Positions 55,237-63,912 of a stretch of 64,000 nucleotides of DNA are shown here, one piece after another. Where the stretch lies: NCBI GenBank assembly GCA_964620045.1, contig CAZUJL010000011.1, positions 65,490-129,489 on the forward strand. Direction: 5' to 3'. How positions within the stretch are numbered: the stretch's first letter is position 1; each line of letters begins with the position of its first letter. Source of the stretch: VFKU01 sp964620045 (GTDB lineage: Bacteria; Hydrogenedentota; Hydrogenedentia; Hydrogenedentales; GCA-2746185). The translations under genes were made by a program, and so were the position numbers. The notes under the pieces are model-generated. The model made no database searches and was not told the origin of the DNA. It saw only the letters and a program-made list of their open reading frames with translations.

Positions 55237-55273
55237 CGGGCAGGATCGCTCCGCGGTCCTGCCCGGTTTCTTT
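55237..55273 (+). terminator. rpsU terminator
   Basis: CGGGCAGGA (55237-55245) pairs with TCCTGCCCG (55257-55265), followed by GTTTCTTT. It overlaps the earliest possible start of the next gene. Confidence 0.85.
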
Positions 55274-55283
55274 GGAAGCACCC

Positions 55284-56294
55284 GTGACCGAATCCGACAA
55301 CACGCCGATTGAAGTCGATGCCGAAGCCGCCGAGGCGGGCCTTCGGCTCGACGTGTTTCTCGCCGGCCGGTTGGAAGATGTCTCGCGCAATGTCGTGCAG
55401 ACGGCCATCAAGGCCGGGCGCGTGTCGGTGAACGGCCGCGCCGCGCTGCGCCCGAGCCGCACAATCTCCGAAGGCAATCACGTCGTTATCGCGCTGCCGC
55501 CCGCGCCGACGGTCGATCTCAAGCCCGAAGCGATCCCGCTCGAGATCCTGTTTCAGGACAAGCATGTGCTTGTGGTCAACAAGTCGTCTGGCTTGGTCGT
55601 ACATCCCGCACCGGGCCACAGTTCCGGCACGCTCGTGAACGCGGTGCTCTATCACTGCCCCGACTTCCAGCGGCCCACTGGCGACGACGAGCACGACGAT
55701 GCCGCGTGGATTCGTCCGGGTATCGTGCACCGGCTCGACCGTGACACCTCGGGCGTGATGGTGGTCGCCAAGACGCCACTGGCGCTGGACAAGCTTGGTC
55801 AGCAAGCGCGCGAGCACACATTTGAGCGGCGCTATGTCGCGCTCGTCAAAGGCGAGTTCAAAGAAGACGCGGGCGTGATCCGCGCGCCGATCGGGCGCAG
55901 CAACAGTGATCGCAAGAAGATGGGAATTCACGCGCCGCTTGCGCGCGAAGCCGTCACGCACTACCGCGTGCTGCAGCGCTACGGCGTGGCGAGCCTGGTC
56001 GCGCTCGAACTGGAGACCGGCCGCACGCACCAGATTCGCGTGCACATGCGTTATGTGGGCCGGCCTGTGCTCGGCGATCCGCTTTACGGCGTCACCGATT
56101 ACGCCAGCTGGGAAATTCCCTCGGATTTGCGCGCTGCGCTTAAGGGCCTAAAAGGCCAAGCGCTGCATGCCGAATTGCTCGGCTTTGACCACCCAGCCAC
56201 GGGCGAACGCCTGAGCTTCACCGCACCGCCGCCGGCAGACTTCGTCGCCGCGCGCACCGCACTGGAAGCTTACCGCGCGGTCAGTTCGGCCTGA
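55284..56294 (+). CDS. rluD: RluD-family 23S rRNA pseudouridine synthase
   Basis: 336 residues from the GTG at 55284; a TTG at 55272 lies in the rpsU terminator. An N-terminal S4 RNA-binding domain (about 18-80) precedes the synthase domain. The catalytic Asp152 is in HRLDRDTSG, and ELETGRTHQIRVHMRYVGRPVLGD is typical of RluC/RluD. RluD modifies helix 69 (positions 1911, 1915, 1917). The assignment to D rather than C is likely but not proven. The stop overlaps the convergent lipoprotein by 25 bases. Confidence 0.92.
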   Translation: MTESDNTPIEVDAEAAEAGLRLDVFLAGRLEDVSRNVVQTAIKAGRVSVNGRAALRPSRTISEGNHVVIALPPAPTVDLKPEAIPLEILFQDKHVLVVNKSSGLVVHPAPGHSSGTLVNAVLYHCPDFQRPTGDDEHDDAAWIRPGIVHRLDRDTSGVMVVAKTPLALDKLGQQAREHTFERRYVALVKGEFKEDAGVIRAPIGRSNSDRKKMGIHAPLAREAVTHYRVLQRYGVASLVALELETGRTHQIRVHMRYVGRPVLGDPLYGVTDYASWEIPSDLRAALKGLKGQALHAELLGFDHPATGERLSFTAPPPADFVAARTALEAYRAVSSA

Positions 56295-57133
56295 ATTTCC
56301 GTGGTGTTGACGAACGAGTCGTTGGTGCCCAAGGTCGGATTGAGCGCCGTACCTTCCAGCCGTTGCGAAGACCGATAGGCGCGGATTGTTCCGTCAGACG
56401 TGAGCACGCGCACCTCGCCGGTACTTTTTCCGGAAAGCTTTGTGTTCGCATCTTTTCCGGCGGGAGTAAATTCGGTTGCCGTGGATATTGTGGCAATGCC
56501 GCCTTCCATCGAATCGATTTTGAAGGTTGTACGCTCCAATGTGTCGCCCAATGGATTGTAAATATCGTCGCGCGTCCATTCGTCCCCTGCCGCCACCGGA
56601 ACATTCGGCCACACGGCCAGCACCGGCTGCATAAGGGAGATCAGCGCTTCGTCGGAAATGATTTTCATGTAGCCATCCACCTTGGATTCGCCCGGCGTTG
56701 CTTCAAGCGATTTGCGCACGGCCTGCCGCATTTCGTCTGTACCGATGAACCCGTTGATGTGGCCCGTCGGTGTCAATTTCATCTTGAAGGTCGTTTGTTC
56801 AAAGGCGTTATTGATCTTCCCGTAGAACCACGGAAATATTGCCCTTTGCGGTTCGACGGACATGATGGTGTCGCCTTCGGCGGTGATATCTTCCGCTTTC
56901 AGCGCGAATTTAAACTCTGTCTTGCCTTTCAACTTGCTGGTGGAACCGTCCGCCAGGGTAGTTACGCTGTCCGATACCGCGCGAATGGAGAGGACGTACA
57001 TTCGTCCAAGCTCCATGTCCAACCGAAGCGCCTGCTTGGCCTGCTGGTTGCACCCAGGGACGATCAACGCGCAAGCAATCAGGCCGAGGATTGGCGTGCA
57101 AAGTTTAAAAAATGAAACACGTGCCATTTTCAT
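56270..57133 (-). CDS. Hypothetical lipoprotein (DUF6263-like)
   Basis: 287 residues from the ATG at 57133, preceded by GGAG. The lipobox LIVPGCNQQ puts Cys at about residue 25. The mature part is beta-rich with paired repeats (TEFKFALKAEDITAEGDTIMSVE and RTTFKIDSMEGGIATIS), resembling the DUF6263-type lipoproteins of planctomycetes and Bacteroidetes, of unknown function. It overlaps the pseudouridine synthase end by 25 bases. A divergent GT2 gene begins about 60 bases from its start. Confidence 0.75.
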   Translation of the reverse strand: MKMARVSFFKLCTPILGLIACALIVPGCNQQAKQALRLDMELGRMYVLSIRAVSDSVTTLADGSTSKLKGKTEFKFALKAEDITAEGDTIMSVEPQRAIFPWFYGKINNAFEQTTFKMKLTPTGHINGFIGTDEMRQAVRKSLEATPGESKVDGYMKIISDEALISLMQPVLAVWPNVPVAAGDEWTRDDIYNPLGDTLERTTFKIDSMEGGIATISTATEFTPAGKDANTKLSGKSTGEVRVLTSDGTIRAYRSSQRLEGTALNPTLGTNDSFVNTTEIQAELTAR

Positions 57134-57191
57134 GGGATAGCTCCAACTCATTTTCCAAGGGTGTATTGTCAGACCGAATACAGTTGAATCT

Positions 57192-57956
57192 ATGCTATAC
57201 ATTGTCGGCTCAAGGGAACAAGCTTTGGGCGATGCATGCGTTGAGGATTTATTCGAATTGGCACAAGAGACCAGCCCGCATCGGTTGAACGTCGTCGTTC
57301 CGGTGTTCAACGAGGCGGAGACGATCCTCGTCCTTGTCAACGCCATTTTTGCCGTCGCTCCCGTCTGCCGGATTCTGCTGATTGATGACGGCAGTACCGA
57401 CGGCTCGGCTGCTCGATGCGACGAGGCCGCCGCTGCGCACAAGTCCGTGGAAGTCGTTCATTTTGACTACAACCGCGGCAAGACCGCGGCGTTGATGGCC
57501 GGGTTCGCGCGCGCCGACGGCGATGTTGTGATCACGATGGACAGCGATCTTCAGGATGATCCAGTCGAGATTCCTCGCTTCCTGGCCGCGCTCGACGGCG
57601 GTCTCGACCTTGTAGTGGGATGGAAAGCAGACCGAAAAGACCCGTGGCACAAGCGCTGGCCGTCCAAGGTGTACAACGGATTTACCGGGATGCTATTCGG
57701 TCTCACGCTGCACGACATGAATTGCGGATTCAAAGCAATGCGACTTGAGGTCGCCAAGAGTTTGCGGCTTGAGCGTGATTACCACCGGGTGATTCCGGTT
57801 CTTGCCGCGGCACAAGGCTACCGCGTTGGCGAAATCGCCGTGCGCCATCATCCCCGGCGGCATGGCGTGTCCAAGTTCGGGCTCGAACGATACTGGCGCG
57901 GTCTACGCGATGTGATGCGCGTGTGGTGGGGAATTCGGACGAAGCGAAATTCTTAA
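57192..57956 (+). CDS. GT2-family glycosyltransferase (DPM1-like)
   Basis: 254 residues. The N-terminal GT-A domain begins NVVVPVFNEAETI, with LLIDDGSTDGS and ITMDSDLQDDP, the DXD-type motif for nucleotide-sugar metal binding. HDMNCGFKAMR and GVSKFGLERYWRG are typical of dolichyl-phosphate mannose synthase and related polyprenyl-phosphate sugar transferases. It would make the lipid-linked sugar used by GT-C enzymes, such as those at 7 kb and 40 kb. The first ~30 residues are uncertain because the ribosome site is weak. Confidence 0.9.
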   Translation: MLYIVGSREQALGDACVEDLFELAQETSPHRLNVVVPVFNEAETILVLVNAIFAVAPVCRILLIDDGSTDGSAARCDEAAAAHKSVEVVHFDYNRGKTAALMAGFARADGDVVITMDSDLQDDPVEIPRFLAALDGGLDLVVGWKADRKDPWHKRWPSKVYNGFTGMLFGLTLHDMNCGFKAMRLEVAKSLRLERDYHRVIPVLAAAQGYRVGEIAVRHHPRRHGVSKFGLERYWRGLRDVMRVWWGIRTKRNS

Positions 57957-58375
57957 GGCTTGGCGCCGGCCCGTGCGGTCTTCGCCTGGCGCACGCCCAC
58001 CATCGTAATCGTAATGCGCGTGGACAACAGCCCCGCCATCGCGCCGAAGAGTCCATAGTAGGTTTCGCGATCCAGCGCATACGCCGCGGTGAGAAACGCG
58101 CCGTAGATGAGAATCCGGTAGAAGGTCCACGCTGTCGCCGCAACAGCCAGGCGTTCCGGACGCACGAGCGCGATCTGCTCCAGCCGCAGCGCCATCGCCC
58201 AGAATCCCATCGCGCCGGCGGCGCCGCCCAGCAGCGCGCCCTCCGCCGCCACTTCTCCCTTGATCCCGTACGCCACAGCGGCCACGACGATTGTCGTGGT
58301 CAGCGTGGCGCGCATCGTGCGCATGCGCGTGCGCCGCGCGGCGTCGCGCAGCGTGGCCTTGGCGGTATCGGTCAT
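57953..58375 (-). CDS. Small four-helix membrane protein (AtpI-like)
   Basis: 140 residues from the ATG at 58375, without a clear ribosome site. Four hydrophobic segments (about 22-42, 46-66, 78-97, 104-125) and basic N and C termini resemble ATP synthase protein I (AtpI). No other ATP synthase gene is nearby, so this is tentative. It converges with the GT2 gene (four-base overlap) and is divergent from the deacetylase. Confidence 0.5.
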   Translation of the reverse strand: MTDTAKATLRDAARRTRMRTMRATLTTTIVVAAVAYGIKGEVAAEGALLGGAAGAMGFWAMALRLEQIALVRPERLAVAATAWTFYRILIYGAFLTAAYALDRETYYGLFGAMAGLLSTRITITMVGVRQAKTARAGAKP

Positions 58376-58492
58376 TGGTGGCATCGTGGGTGTCGCTCGA
58401 TACCAACAGTGTCGCACGATGCGCATGTCCGCGCAATTCGGTATGCACGCGTATAGCGCGATAGTGATATCGTGCGACGTGGAGGATTTTCC

Positions 58493-59407
58493 GTGGCGCG
58501 CACCGCATTGATTTATTCGGACGTCGGCCTTGAGCACATTACGCCCCACGGCCATCCGGAGTGCCTCGAACGGCTCATCGCGATCAAGGACGCTTTCGCC
58601 GCGACCAATCTGAATCCGCCGCGCATAGAGCCGGTCGCGGCGACGCGACAAGAGTTGCTGCGGATTCATACGGAGCGGCACATCGAAACGGTCCACGGGA
58701 CCTGCATGGCTTCTACGTCGTATGACGACCCCGATACCTTCATGGTGCCGGGTTCGTGGAATGCGGCGCTGCTCGCCGCCGGTGGCGCGATTGAAGGGTG
58801 CAAGGCCGTGATGAATGGCACCGTGAAAAATGTATTCAGCGCGATGCGCCCGCCGGGCCACCACGCCGAAGCGGATTACGCGATGGGGTTTTGCCTGTTC
58901 AACAACGTGGCCGTGGCCGCGCGGTGGTTGCAGGCCGAGGCTGGTGTGCAGCGTGTCGCGATTCTGGATTGGGACGTGCACCACGGCAACGGCACGCAGC
59001 ATTCGTTCTACAACGATCCGAGTGTGTACTACGTGAGTCTGCACCAATTCCCCCACTATCCCGGCACCGGCCGCACCGACGAACGCGGCGCGCACAATAC
59101 GACGCTGAACCTGCCCATGCTGCCGGGTACGCCGGCGGAGGTGTGGCTCGAGGCGATTCAATCGCAAGTGGTGCCGGAGTTGGAGCGGTTCGATCCGGGA
59201 TTCCTGCTGATTTCCTGCGGCTTCGACGCGCATGAACACGATCCGCTCGGCGATCAGAACCTCAAGACCGAGGACTACGCGCGCATGACGCGCATGGTGA
59301 AGCATCTCGCCGGCGGCCGCGTCGTGTCGCTGCTCGAAGGCGGCTACAACTTGCACGCGCTCGGCGAATCCGCCGTCGCGCACTTCCGCGCGCTGGATGA
59401 AGACTGA
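58493..59407 (+). CDS. Histone deacetylase-family protein (AcuC-like)
   Basis: 304 residues from a GTG at 58493 with GGAGG upstream. Zinc-dependent deacetylase motifs are complete: the histidine pair in RPPGHHAEADYAMGFCLFNN, the metal-binding DWDVHHGNGTQ and the downstream DPLGDQN. In Bacillus, AcuC removes acetyl groups from acetyl-CoA synthetase. The stop TGA shares its A with the start ATG of the following GNAT gene, giving tight coupling. The presence of an acetyltransferase partner suggests a reversible lysine acetylation pair. The target is unknown. Confidence 0.93.
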   Translation: MARTALIYSDVGLEHITPHGHPECLERLIAIKDAFAATNLNPPRIEPVAATRQELLRIHTERHIETVHGTCMASTSYDDPDTFMVPGSWNAALLAAGGAIEGCKAVMNGTVKNVFSAMRPPGHHAEADYAMGFCLFNNVAVAARWLQAEAGVQRVAILDWDVHHGNGTQHSFYNDPSVYYVSLHQFPHYPGTGRTDERGAHNTTLNLPMLPGTPAEVWLEAIQSQVVPELERFDPGFLLISCGFDAHEHDPLGDQNLKTEDYARMTRMVKHLAGGRVVSLLEGGYNLHALGESAVAHFRALDED

Positions 59408-59937
59408 TGTCGCGCCGTGAACACGCACCGTTCGTGCTCGTGCGTGACTGGTCGCCCAAAGACGAATTGGCAAACATCGAACACGACGCAGCAGAACGCT
59501 ATCGCGATGCTGGATATGAGCCTGCCGTATGGCCAGAACATCTCGCGACGCACTTCGGCGACTATGCGGCGAAAGGATTGCTGTGGGTCGCCGTTGCGCG
59601 CGGACGCGCGATCGGATTTGCCGTCGTCGATCGTTACGGCGACATTGATCATCTCGAAGAGTTGGACGTACTGCGCGCGCATCAAGGACACGGGATTGGC
59701 GCGGCGCTGGTTCGAGCGGTGCTCGACAACGCGCGGTTGTGCGCGCAGTCCGCGGTGACGCTGCGCACATTCACCACGACGCCGTGGTCTGTGGGGCTTT
59801 ACGAGAAGATGGGATTTCGCCGATGGGATCCGCGCCCGATGCCGCCGTGGCTCGCGACGATCCTCGAGCACGAACACGAAATGGATCTGAAACCGGACGA
59901 GCGCTTGAGCATGCGTTGTTCGCTGGTCGGTTCGTGA
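59407..59937 (+). CDS. GNAT-family N-acetyltransferase
   Basis: 176 residues. The acetyl-CoA motif A region reads LDVLRAHQGHGIGAALVRAVLD (Q/RxxGxG/A variant QGHGIG), followed by VTLRTFTTTPWSVGLYEKMGFRRW, the usual motif B. Starts on the deacetylase stop codon (TGATG), so expression is coupled. It could acetylate the same protein that its neighbour deacetylates, or an unrelated small molecule; the substrate is not determined by the sequence. Confidence 0.92.
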   Translation: MSRREHAPFVLVRDWSPKDELANIEHDAAERYRDAGYEPAVWPEHLATHFGDYAAKGLLWVAVARGRAIGFAVVDRYGDIDHLEELDVLRAHQGHGIGAALVRAVLDNARLCAQSAVTLRTFTTTPWSVGLYEKMGFRRWDPRPMPPWLATILEHEHEMDLKPDERLSMRCSLVGS

Positions 59938-60000
59938 GACACCGCGCTATACTCGCCGACTCAGAATACTTTGCGCAGAAAAATACTTGGAGATAGTTTT

Positions 60001-60288
60001 ATGGCAGCCTATGTCATTGTGCAAGCGAACGTCACCAATCCGGAGCAATACCAGGAGTATCGCAACCTCGCTACGATCGCGACGCAGGTGCACGGCGGAA
60101 AATTTCTCGCGCGCGGCGGTGCGGCGACAGACTTGGAAGGCACGCGGCAGTATCAGCGTTTGGTGGTGATCGAATTTCCGTCCGTGGATCAGGCCAAGGC
60201 CTGGTACGCCTCGCCCGAATACCAGAAGGCGAAGAAGGCGCGGGAGGGCGCGGGGGTCGCTGTGTTCACGGTTGTTGAAGGCATATAA
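60001..60288 (+). CDS. DUF1330 family protein
   Basis: 95 residues from the ATG at 60001, which has GGAG upstream. The ferredoxin-like alpha/beta dimer family signature is clear: YVIVQANVTNPEQYQEYR, GGKFLARGG, VVIEFPSVDQAKAWYASPEYQ. Function of the family is unknown. It lies about 60 bases after the GNAT gene, probably on the same transcript. Confidence 0.93.
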   Translation: MAAYVIVQANVTNPEQYQEYRNLATIATQVHGGKFLARGGAATDLEGTRQYQRLVVIEFPSVDQAKAWYASPEYQKAKKAREGAGVAVFTVVEGI

Positions 60289-60593
60289 TCACTTTACAGA
60301 AACTACATAAGTCGTTTAATTTCAGTCAATTAAGCCGAATTTTTGAATCAGCACTTTAGTGGCGAGTAGCGGCCCGGTTCCAGTCGGCAAACTCCCATAT
60401 GGAGATTGCTTGACTGTCCTGATTTTCGTTTGCTACACTTCGCCGCTGTTGATCGGCGGTAATCTCGCCTTTTCAGCCAGACGGTGTACGGGCGGCTCCT
60501 GCTTTCGGGCGTCTGCGCTGAATCCATCGTGCAGGAAAACGTGTGCGGGACGAGCTTTGTCTCGTGCTATATGAGTAGTATTGGAGGAAGACT
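60289..60593 (+). other. rpsL leader region
   Basis: A 305-base gap with a sigma70 promoter at 60410-60439. The leader of about 145 bases from the likely start to rpsL contains several GC-rich short inverted repeats but no clear riboswitch. Confidence 0.5.
60410..60439 (+). promoter_or_regulatory. str operon promoter
   Basis: TTGACT (60410-60415) and TACACT (60434-60439) with 18-base spacing, 150-180 bases upstream of rpsL. Confidence 0.75.
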
Positions 60594-61013
60594 GTGCCGA
60601 CCATCAATCAGTTGATGCGCGGGTCCCGCAAGAAGGACACGAAGCGGACGAAATCGCCCGCGCTCAAGGGCTGCCCCCAAGCATCGGGCACCTGCACGCG
60701 CGTGTACACCATGACGCCGAAGAAGCCGAACTCGGCGCTGCGTAAAGTTGCGCGTGTGCGCCTGAAGAACGGCATGGAAATCACCTCGTATATCCCGGGT
60801 ATCGGCCACAACCTGCAGGAACACTCGCAGGTGATGGTGCGCGGCGGCCGCGTAAAGGACCTTCCCGGTGTGAAGTATCACATGATCCGCGGCGTGCTCG
60901 ATGCGCAAGGCGACATCGGCGGCACGGCGAGCCGTGGTAACGACGGCGGCAAGGAAATTCATAAGGGCCGCTGGGTCAGCCGGTCCAAATACGGCGTAAA
61001 GAAACCGAAGTAA
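60594..61013 (+). CDS. rpsL: Small ribosomal subunit protein uS12
   Basis: 139 residues from a GTG preceded by GGAGG. Near the decoding centre: the sequence MPTINQLMRGSRKKDTKRTKSPAL and TPKKPNSALRKVARVRL match uS12. The lysine pair in TPKKPN keeps the streptomycin-sensitive state. The C-terminal end carries a short extension compared with Escherichia coli (GGTASRGNDGGKEIHKGRW). First gene of the str operon. Confidence 0.98.
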   Translation: MPTINQLMRGSRKKDTKRTKSPALKGCPQASGTCTRVYTMTPKKPNSALRKVARVRLKNGMEITSYIPGIGHNLQEHSQVMVRGGRVKDLPGVKYHMIRGVLDAQGDIGGTASRGNDGGKEIHKGRWVSRSKYGVKKPK

Positions 61014-61035
61014 TCCGGAAGGAACGTAACGAGTC

Positions 61036-61509
61036 ATGGGACGACGGCACGAAGCGACGAAGCGGCAAACGCTTCCGGATCCTGTTTACAACAGTGACAC
61101 CGTTGCGAAATTTATCAACGCGGTGATGCGCGATGGCAAGAAGAGCACCTCGGAAGCCATCGTGTACGGCGCGCTCGAGATCATCAAGAAGCGCACTGCG
61201 GGTGACGATGCCCTGCACGTGTTCGACAAGGCCATCGACAACGCAAAGCCGCTGTTGCATGTGAAGAGCCGCCGCGTCGGCGGTGCCACATATCAGGTGC
61301 CGGTGGAAATCGCGCCGGCGACACGCCAGGCGATTGCATTCCGGTGGATCATCGATTTCTCGCGCAACCGCGGCGAGAAGACGATGCAGGAACGGTTGGC
61401 CGGCGAGATCGTCGATTGCTACAACCGCCAGGGCAACACGATTAAGAAGCGCGAAGACACGCACAAAATGGCCGAAGCCAACAAGGCGTTCGCCCATTTC
61501 AGATACTAA
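61036..61509 (+). CDS. rpsG: Small ribosomal subunit protein uS7
   Basis: 157 residues. GRRHEATKRQTLPDPVY, DGKKSTSEAIVYGALE and the RVGGATYQVPVEI segment are typical of uS7, which organises the 30S head. It follows rpsL by 22 bases. The gap to fusA (about 230 bases) is longer than in most bacteria and holds no recognised gene. Confidence 0.98.
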   Translation: MGRRHEATKRQTLPDPVYNSDTVAKFINAVMRDGKKSTSEAIVYGALEIIKKRTAGDDALHVFDKAIDNAKPLLHVKSRRVGGATYQVPVEIAPATRQAIAFRWIIDFSRNRGEKTMQERLAGEIVDCYNRQGNTIKKREDTHKMAEANKAFAHFRY

Positions 61510-61741
61510 GCAATTCGTTTGGAATTAAGGCAAGCAGAAGGTTTTTGAGAGTCAACGTAAGTTAGGCAAGCGCAGTAGGATTCAGGCGGGCGGAGCTGAG
61601 TGAGGCCGCTGTCGAAATCCCGGATCCAGTGGGCTTGGTCCCGATAGGACCTCGATAGCCCGCGCGCTTGTACTCGCTTTGAGTGGAAGACGGGATCGGA
61701 CATGGTCCCGGCAAATGAGTAGAGACGAGGACGACAGCGCC

Positions 61742-63835
61742 GTGGCACGAAAGTACTCTTTAGATACGGTCCGCAATATTGGGATCATGGCCCACATCGA
61801 CGCGGGTAAGACCACCGTAACCGAGCGCGTCCTGTACTACTCAGGCCGCCTGCACCGCGTGGGCGAAGTTCACGACGGCACCGCGACCATGGACTACATG
61901 GAGCAGGAGCAGGAACGCGGCATCACGATTACCTCCGCGGCAACCGCCTGCGAATGGCGCGGTCATCGCGTAAACATCATCGATACCCCCGGCCACGTGG
62001 ACTTCACGGCCGAGGTGGAACGCAGCCTGCGCGTGCTCGACGGCGCGGTTGCGGTGTTCGATGCGGTCGCGGGCGTGCAGCCCCAATCCGAAACCGTGTG
62101 GCGCCAAGCCGAGAAGTACAAGGTTCCGCGCATTGCGTTCATCAACAAGATGGACCGCGTCGGCGCTGACTTCGACAAGGCCGTCACCTCGATGCGCGAG
62201 CGCCTCGGCGCGAACGCAGTGCCCATCCAACTTCCCACGGGTGCGGAAGACAAGTACCGCCAGGTCATCGATCTCGTCGCCATGAAAATGGTCACGTGGC
62301 CGGGCGAAGAAATGGATCAAAAACCCGAAGTAACCGATATCCCCGCCGAATGGCGCGAAGAAGCCGAAATGCGCCGCGGGTTGCTGGTCGAAGCGCTTGC
62401 CGATTTCGACGAAAGCATCATGGAGAAGTACCTCGAGGGCAAGGAAGTCACCGAAGAAGAAATGAAGCCGGTGATTCGCCGCGCCACAATTTCCTCGAAG
62501 TTCAATCCGGTGGTGTGCGGCACGGCCCTGCGCAACAAGGGCGTGCAATTGATGCTCGACGCGGTCGTAGATTATCTGCCGTCCCCGATCGACCTGCCGC
62601 CGGTGCAGGGCCACGAACCCGGCACAGACAACGAAACCTCCCGCAAACCTTCAGACGACGAGCCGTTTTCGGCGCTCGCGTTCAAAATCCTCACCGACCC
62701 GCACGTCGGACGTTTGACCTTCATCCGTCTCTACAGCGGAACGCTGACCGCGGGCACGATGGTGCTCAACGCGCGCACCCGCCGCAAGGAACGCCTCGGC
62801 CGCTTGCTTGAGATGCACGCGAACGACCGCACGGACCTTGAAGAAATGCGCGCGGGCGACATTGGCGCGGTGATTGGTTGTAAGGATGTGACGACGGGCG
62901 ACACCCTGTGCGACCTGAAATATCAGGTTGAGCTGATGCGCGTGGATTTCCCGGAGCCGGTCGTGCGCATTGCGATCGAGCCGAAGTCCAAGGCCGACCA
63001 GGACAAGTTGTCCGACGCGCTGAACAAGCTTGCCGAAGAAGATCCGACCTTCCGCGTGAGCGTCGACCACGAAACCGGTCAGACGATCATCGCCGGCATG
63101 GGCGAGCTTCACTTGGAAATCATCGTCGACCGCATGCGTCGCGAGTTCAAGGTCGAAGCCAACGTCGGCAAGCCGATGGTGGCCTACCGCGAATCCATCC
63201 GCACGAAGCAGGAAGCGGAGTGCAAGTTCGTGCGTCAGTCTGGCGGTCGTGGTCAGTATGGCCATGTGATTCTGTCCGTTGAACCGGGCGAGAAGGGCTC
63301 CGGGTTCATATTCGAAGACGAGATCGTCGGCGGCGTGATTCCAAAGGAATACATCCCCGGCGTCATGAAGGGTTGCAAGAACGCGCTCGAAGGCGGTCCG
63401 ATTTCGGGTTACCCGATGGTGGACGTCACGGTGCGCCTGACCTACGGCAGCTACCACGATGTCGACTCGTCGGAAATGGCGTTCGAAATCGCGGGTTCGA
63501 TGGCGGTGAAAGACGCGGCGGCGAAAGCCAGCCCGGTGCTGCTCGAGCCGATCATGAAAGTCGAAGTTACGGTGCCGGAGCAGTACACCGGCGACGTGAT
63601 CGGCGACATCAACGGTCGCCGCGGTCGCATGGAAAGCATGGAGCCGCAGGGCACCGTGCAGAAAGTGCTCGCGCACGTGCCGCTCGCCGAGATGTTCGGG
63701 TACGCGAACGACTTGCGTTCGAAGACGCAAGGCCGCGCGTCGTTCAGCATGGAATTCGAGCATTACGAATCCGTGCCGACCAACGTTGCGAACGAAATCA
63801 TGGAATCCAGAGGTAGTTCGTACCGGTTCCGCTAG
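61742..63835 (+). CDS. fusA: Elongation factor G
   Basis: 697 residues from the GTG at 61742, with GAGG about 11 bases upstream; an ATG at 61715 lacks a ribosome site. The GTPase motifs are AHIDAGKTT (G1), RGITITSAA (G2), DTPGHVDF (G3) and NKMD (G4). It is the ribosomal translocase. Length fits standard EF-G. It precedes tuf by about 75 bases. Confidence 0.97.
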   Translation: MARKYSLDTVRNIGIMAHIDAGKTTVTERVLYYSGRLHRVGEVHDGTATMDYMEQEQERGITITSAATACEWRGHRVNIIDTPGHVDFTAEVERSLRVLDGAVAVFDAVAGVQPQSETVWRQAEKYKVPRIAFINKMDRVGADFDKAVTSMRERLGANAVPIQLPTGAEDKYRQVIDLVAMKMVTWPGEEMDQKPEVTDIPAEWREEAEMRRGLLVEALADFDESIMEKYLEGKEVTEEEMKPVIRRATISSKFNPVVCGTALRNKGVQLMLDAVVDYLPSPIDLPPVQGHEPGTDNETSRKPSDDEPFSALAFKILTDPHVGRLTFIRLYSGTLTAGTMVLNARTRRKERLGRLLEMHANDRTDLEEMRAGDIGAVIGCKDVTTGDTLCDLKYQVELMRVDFPEPVVRIAIEPKSKADQDKLSDALNKLAEEDPTFRVSVDHETGQTIIAGMGELHLEIIVDRMRREFKVEANVGKPMVAYRESIRTKQEAECKFVRQSGGRGQYGHVILSVEPGEKGSGFIFEDEIVGGVIPKEYIPGVMKGCKNALEGGPISGYPMVDVTVRLTYGSYHDVDSSEMAFEIAGSMAVKDAAAKASPVLLEPIMKVEVTVPEQYTGDVIGDINGRRGRMESMEPQGTVQKVLAHVPLAEMFGYANDLRSKTQGRASFSMEFEHYESVPTNVANEIMESRGSSYRFR

Positions 63836-63912
63836 GACTCGGTGCGCAGAAAATAGATTGAAGAGCGGCTCCGGAACGACGGAGCGCCAGGAAATCGGAA
63901 AGGGAGATCAGC

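Noticed and set aside
58376..59770. A 605-codon minus-strand frame across the deacetylase and GNAT genes
   Set aside because: Only its last 140 residues look like a protein (four membrane helices); the rest is antisense to two clear genes.
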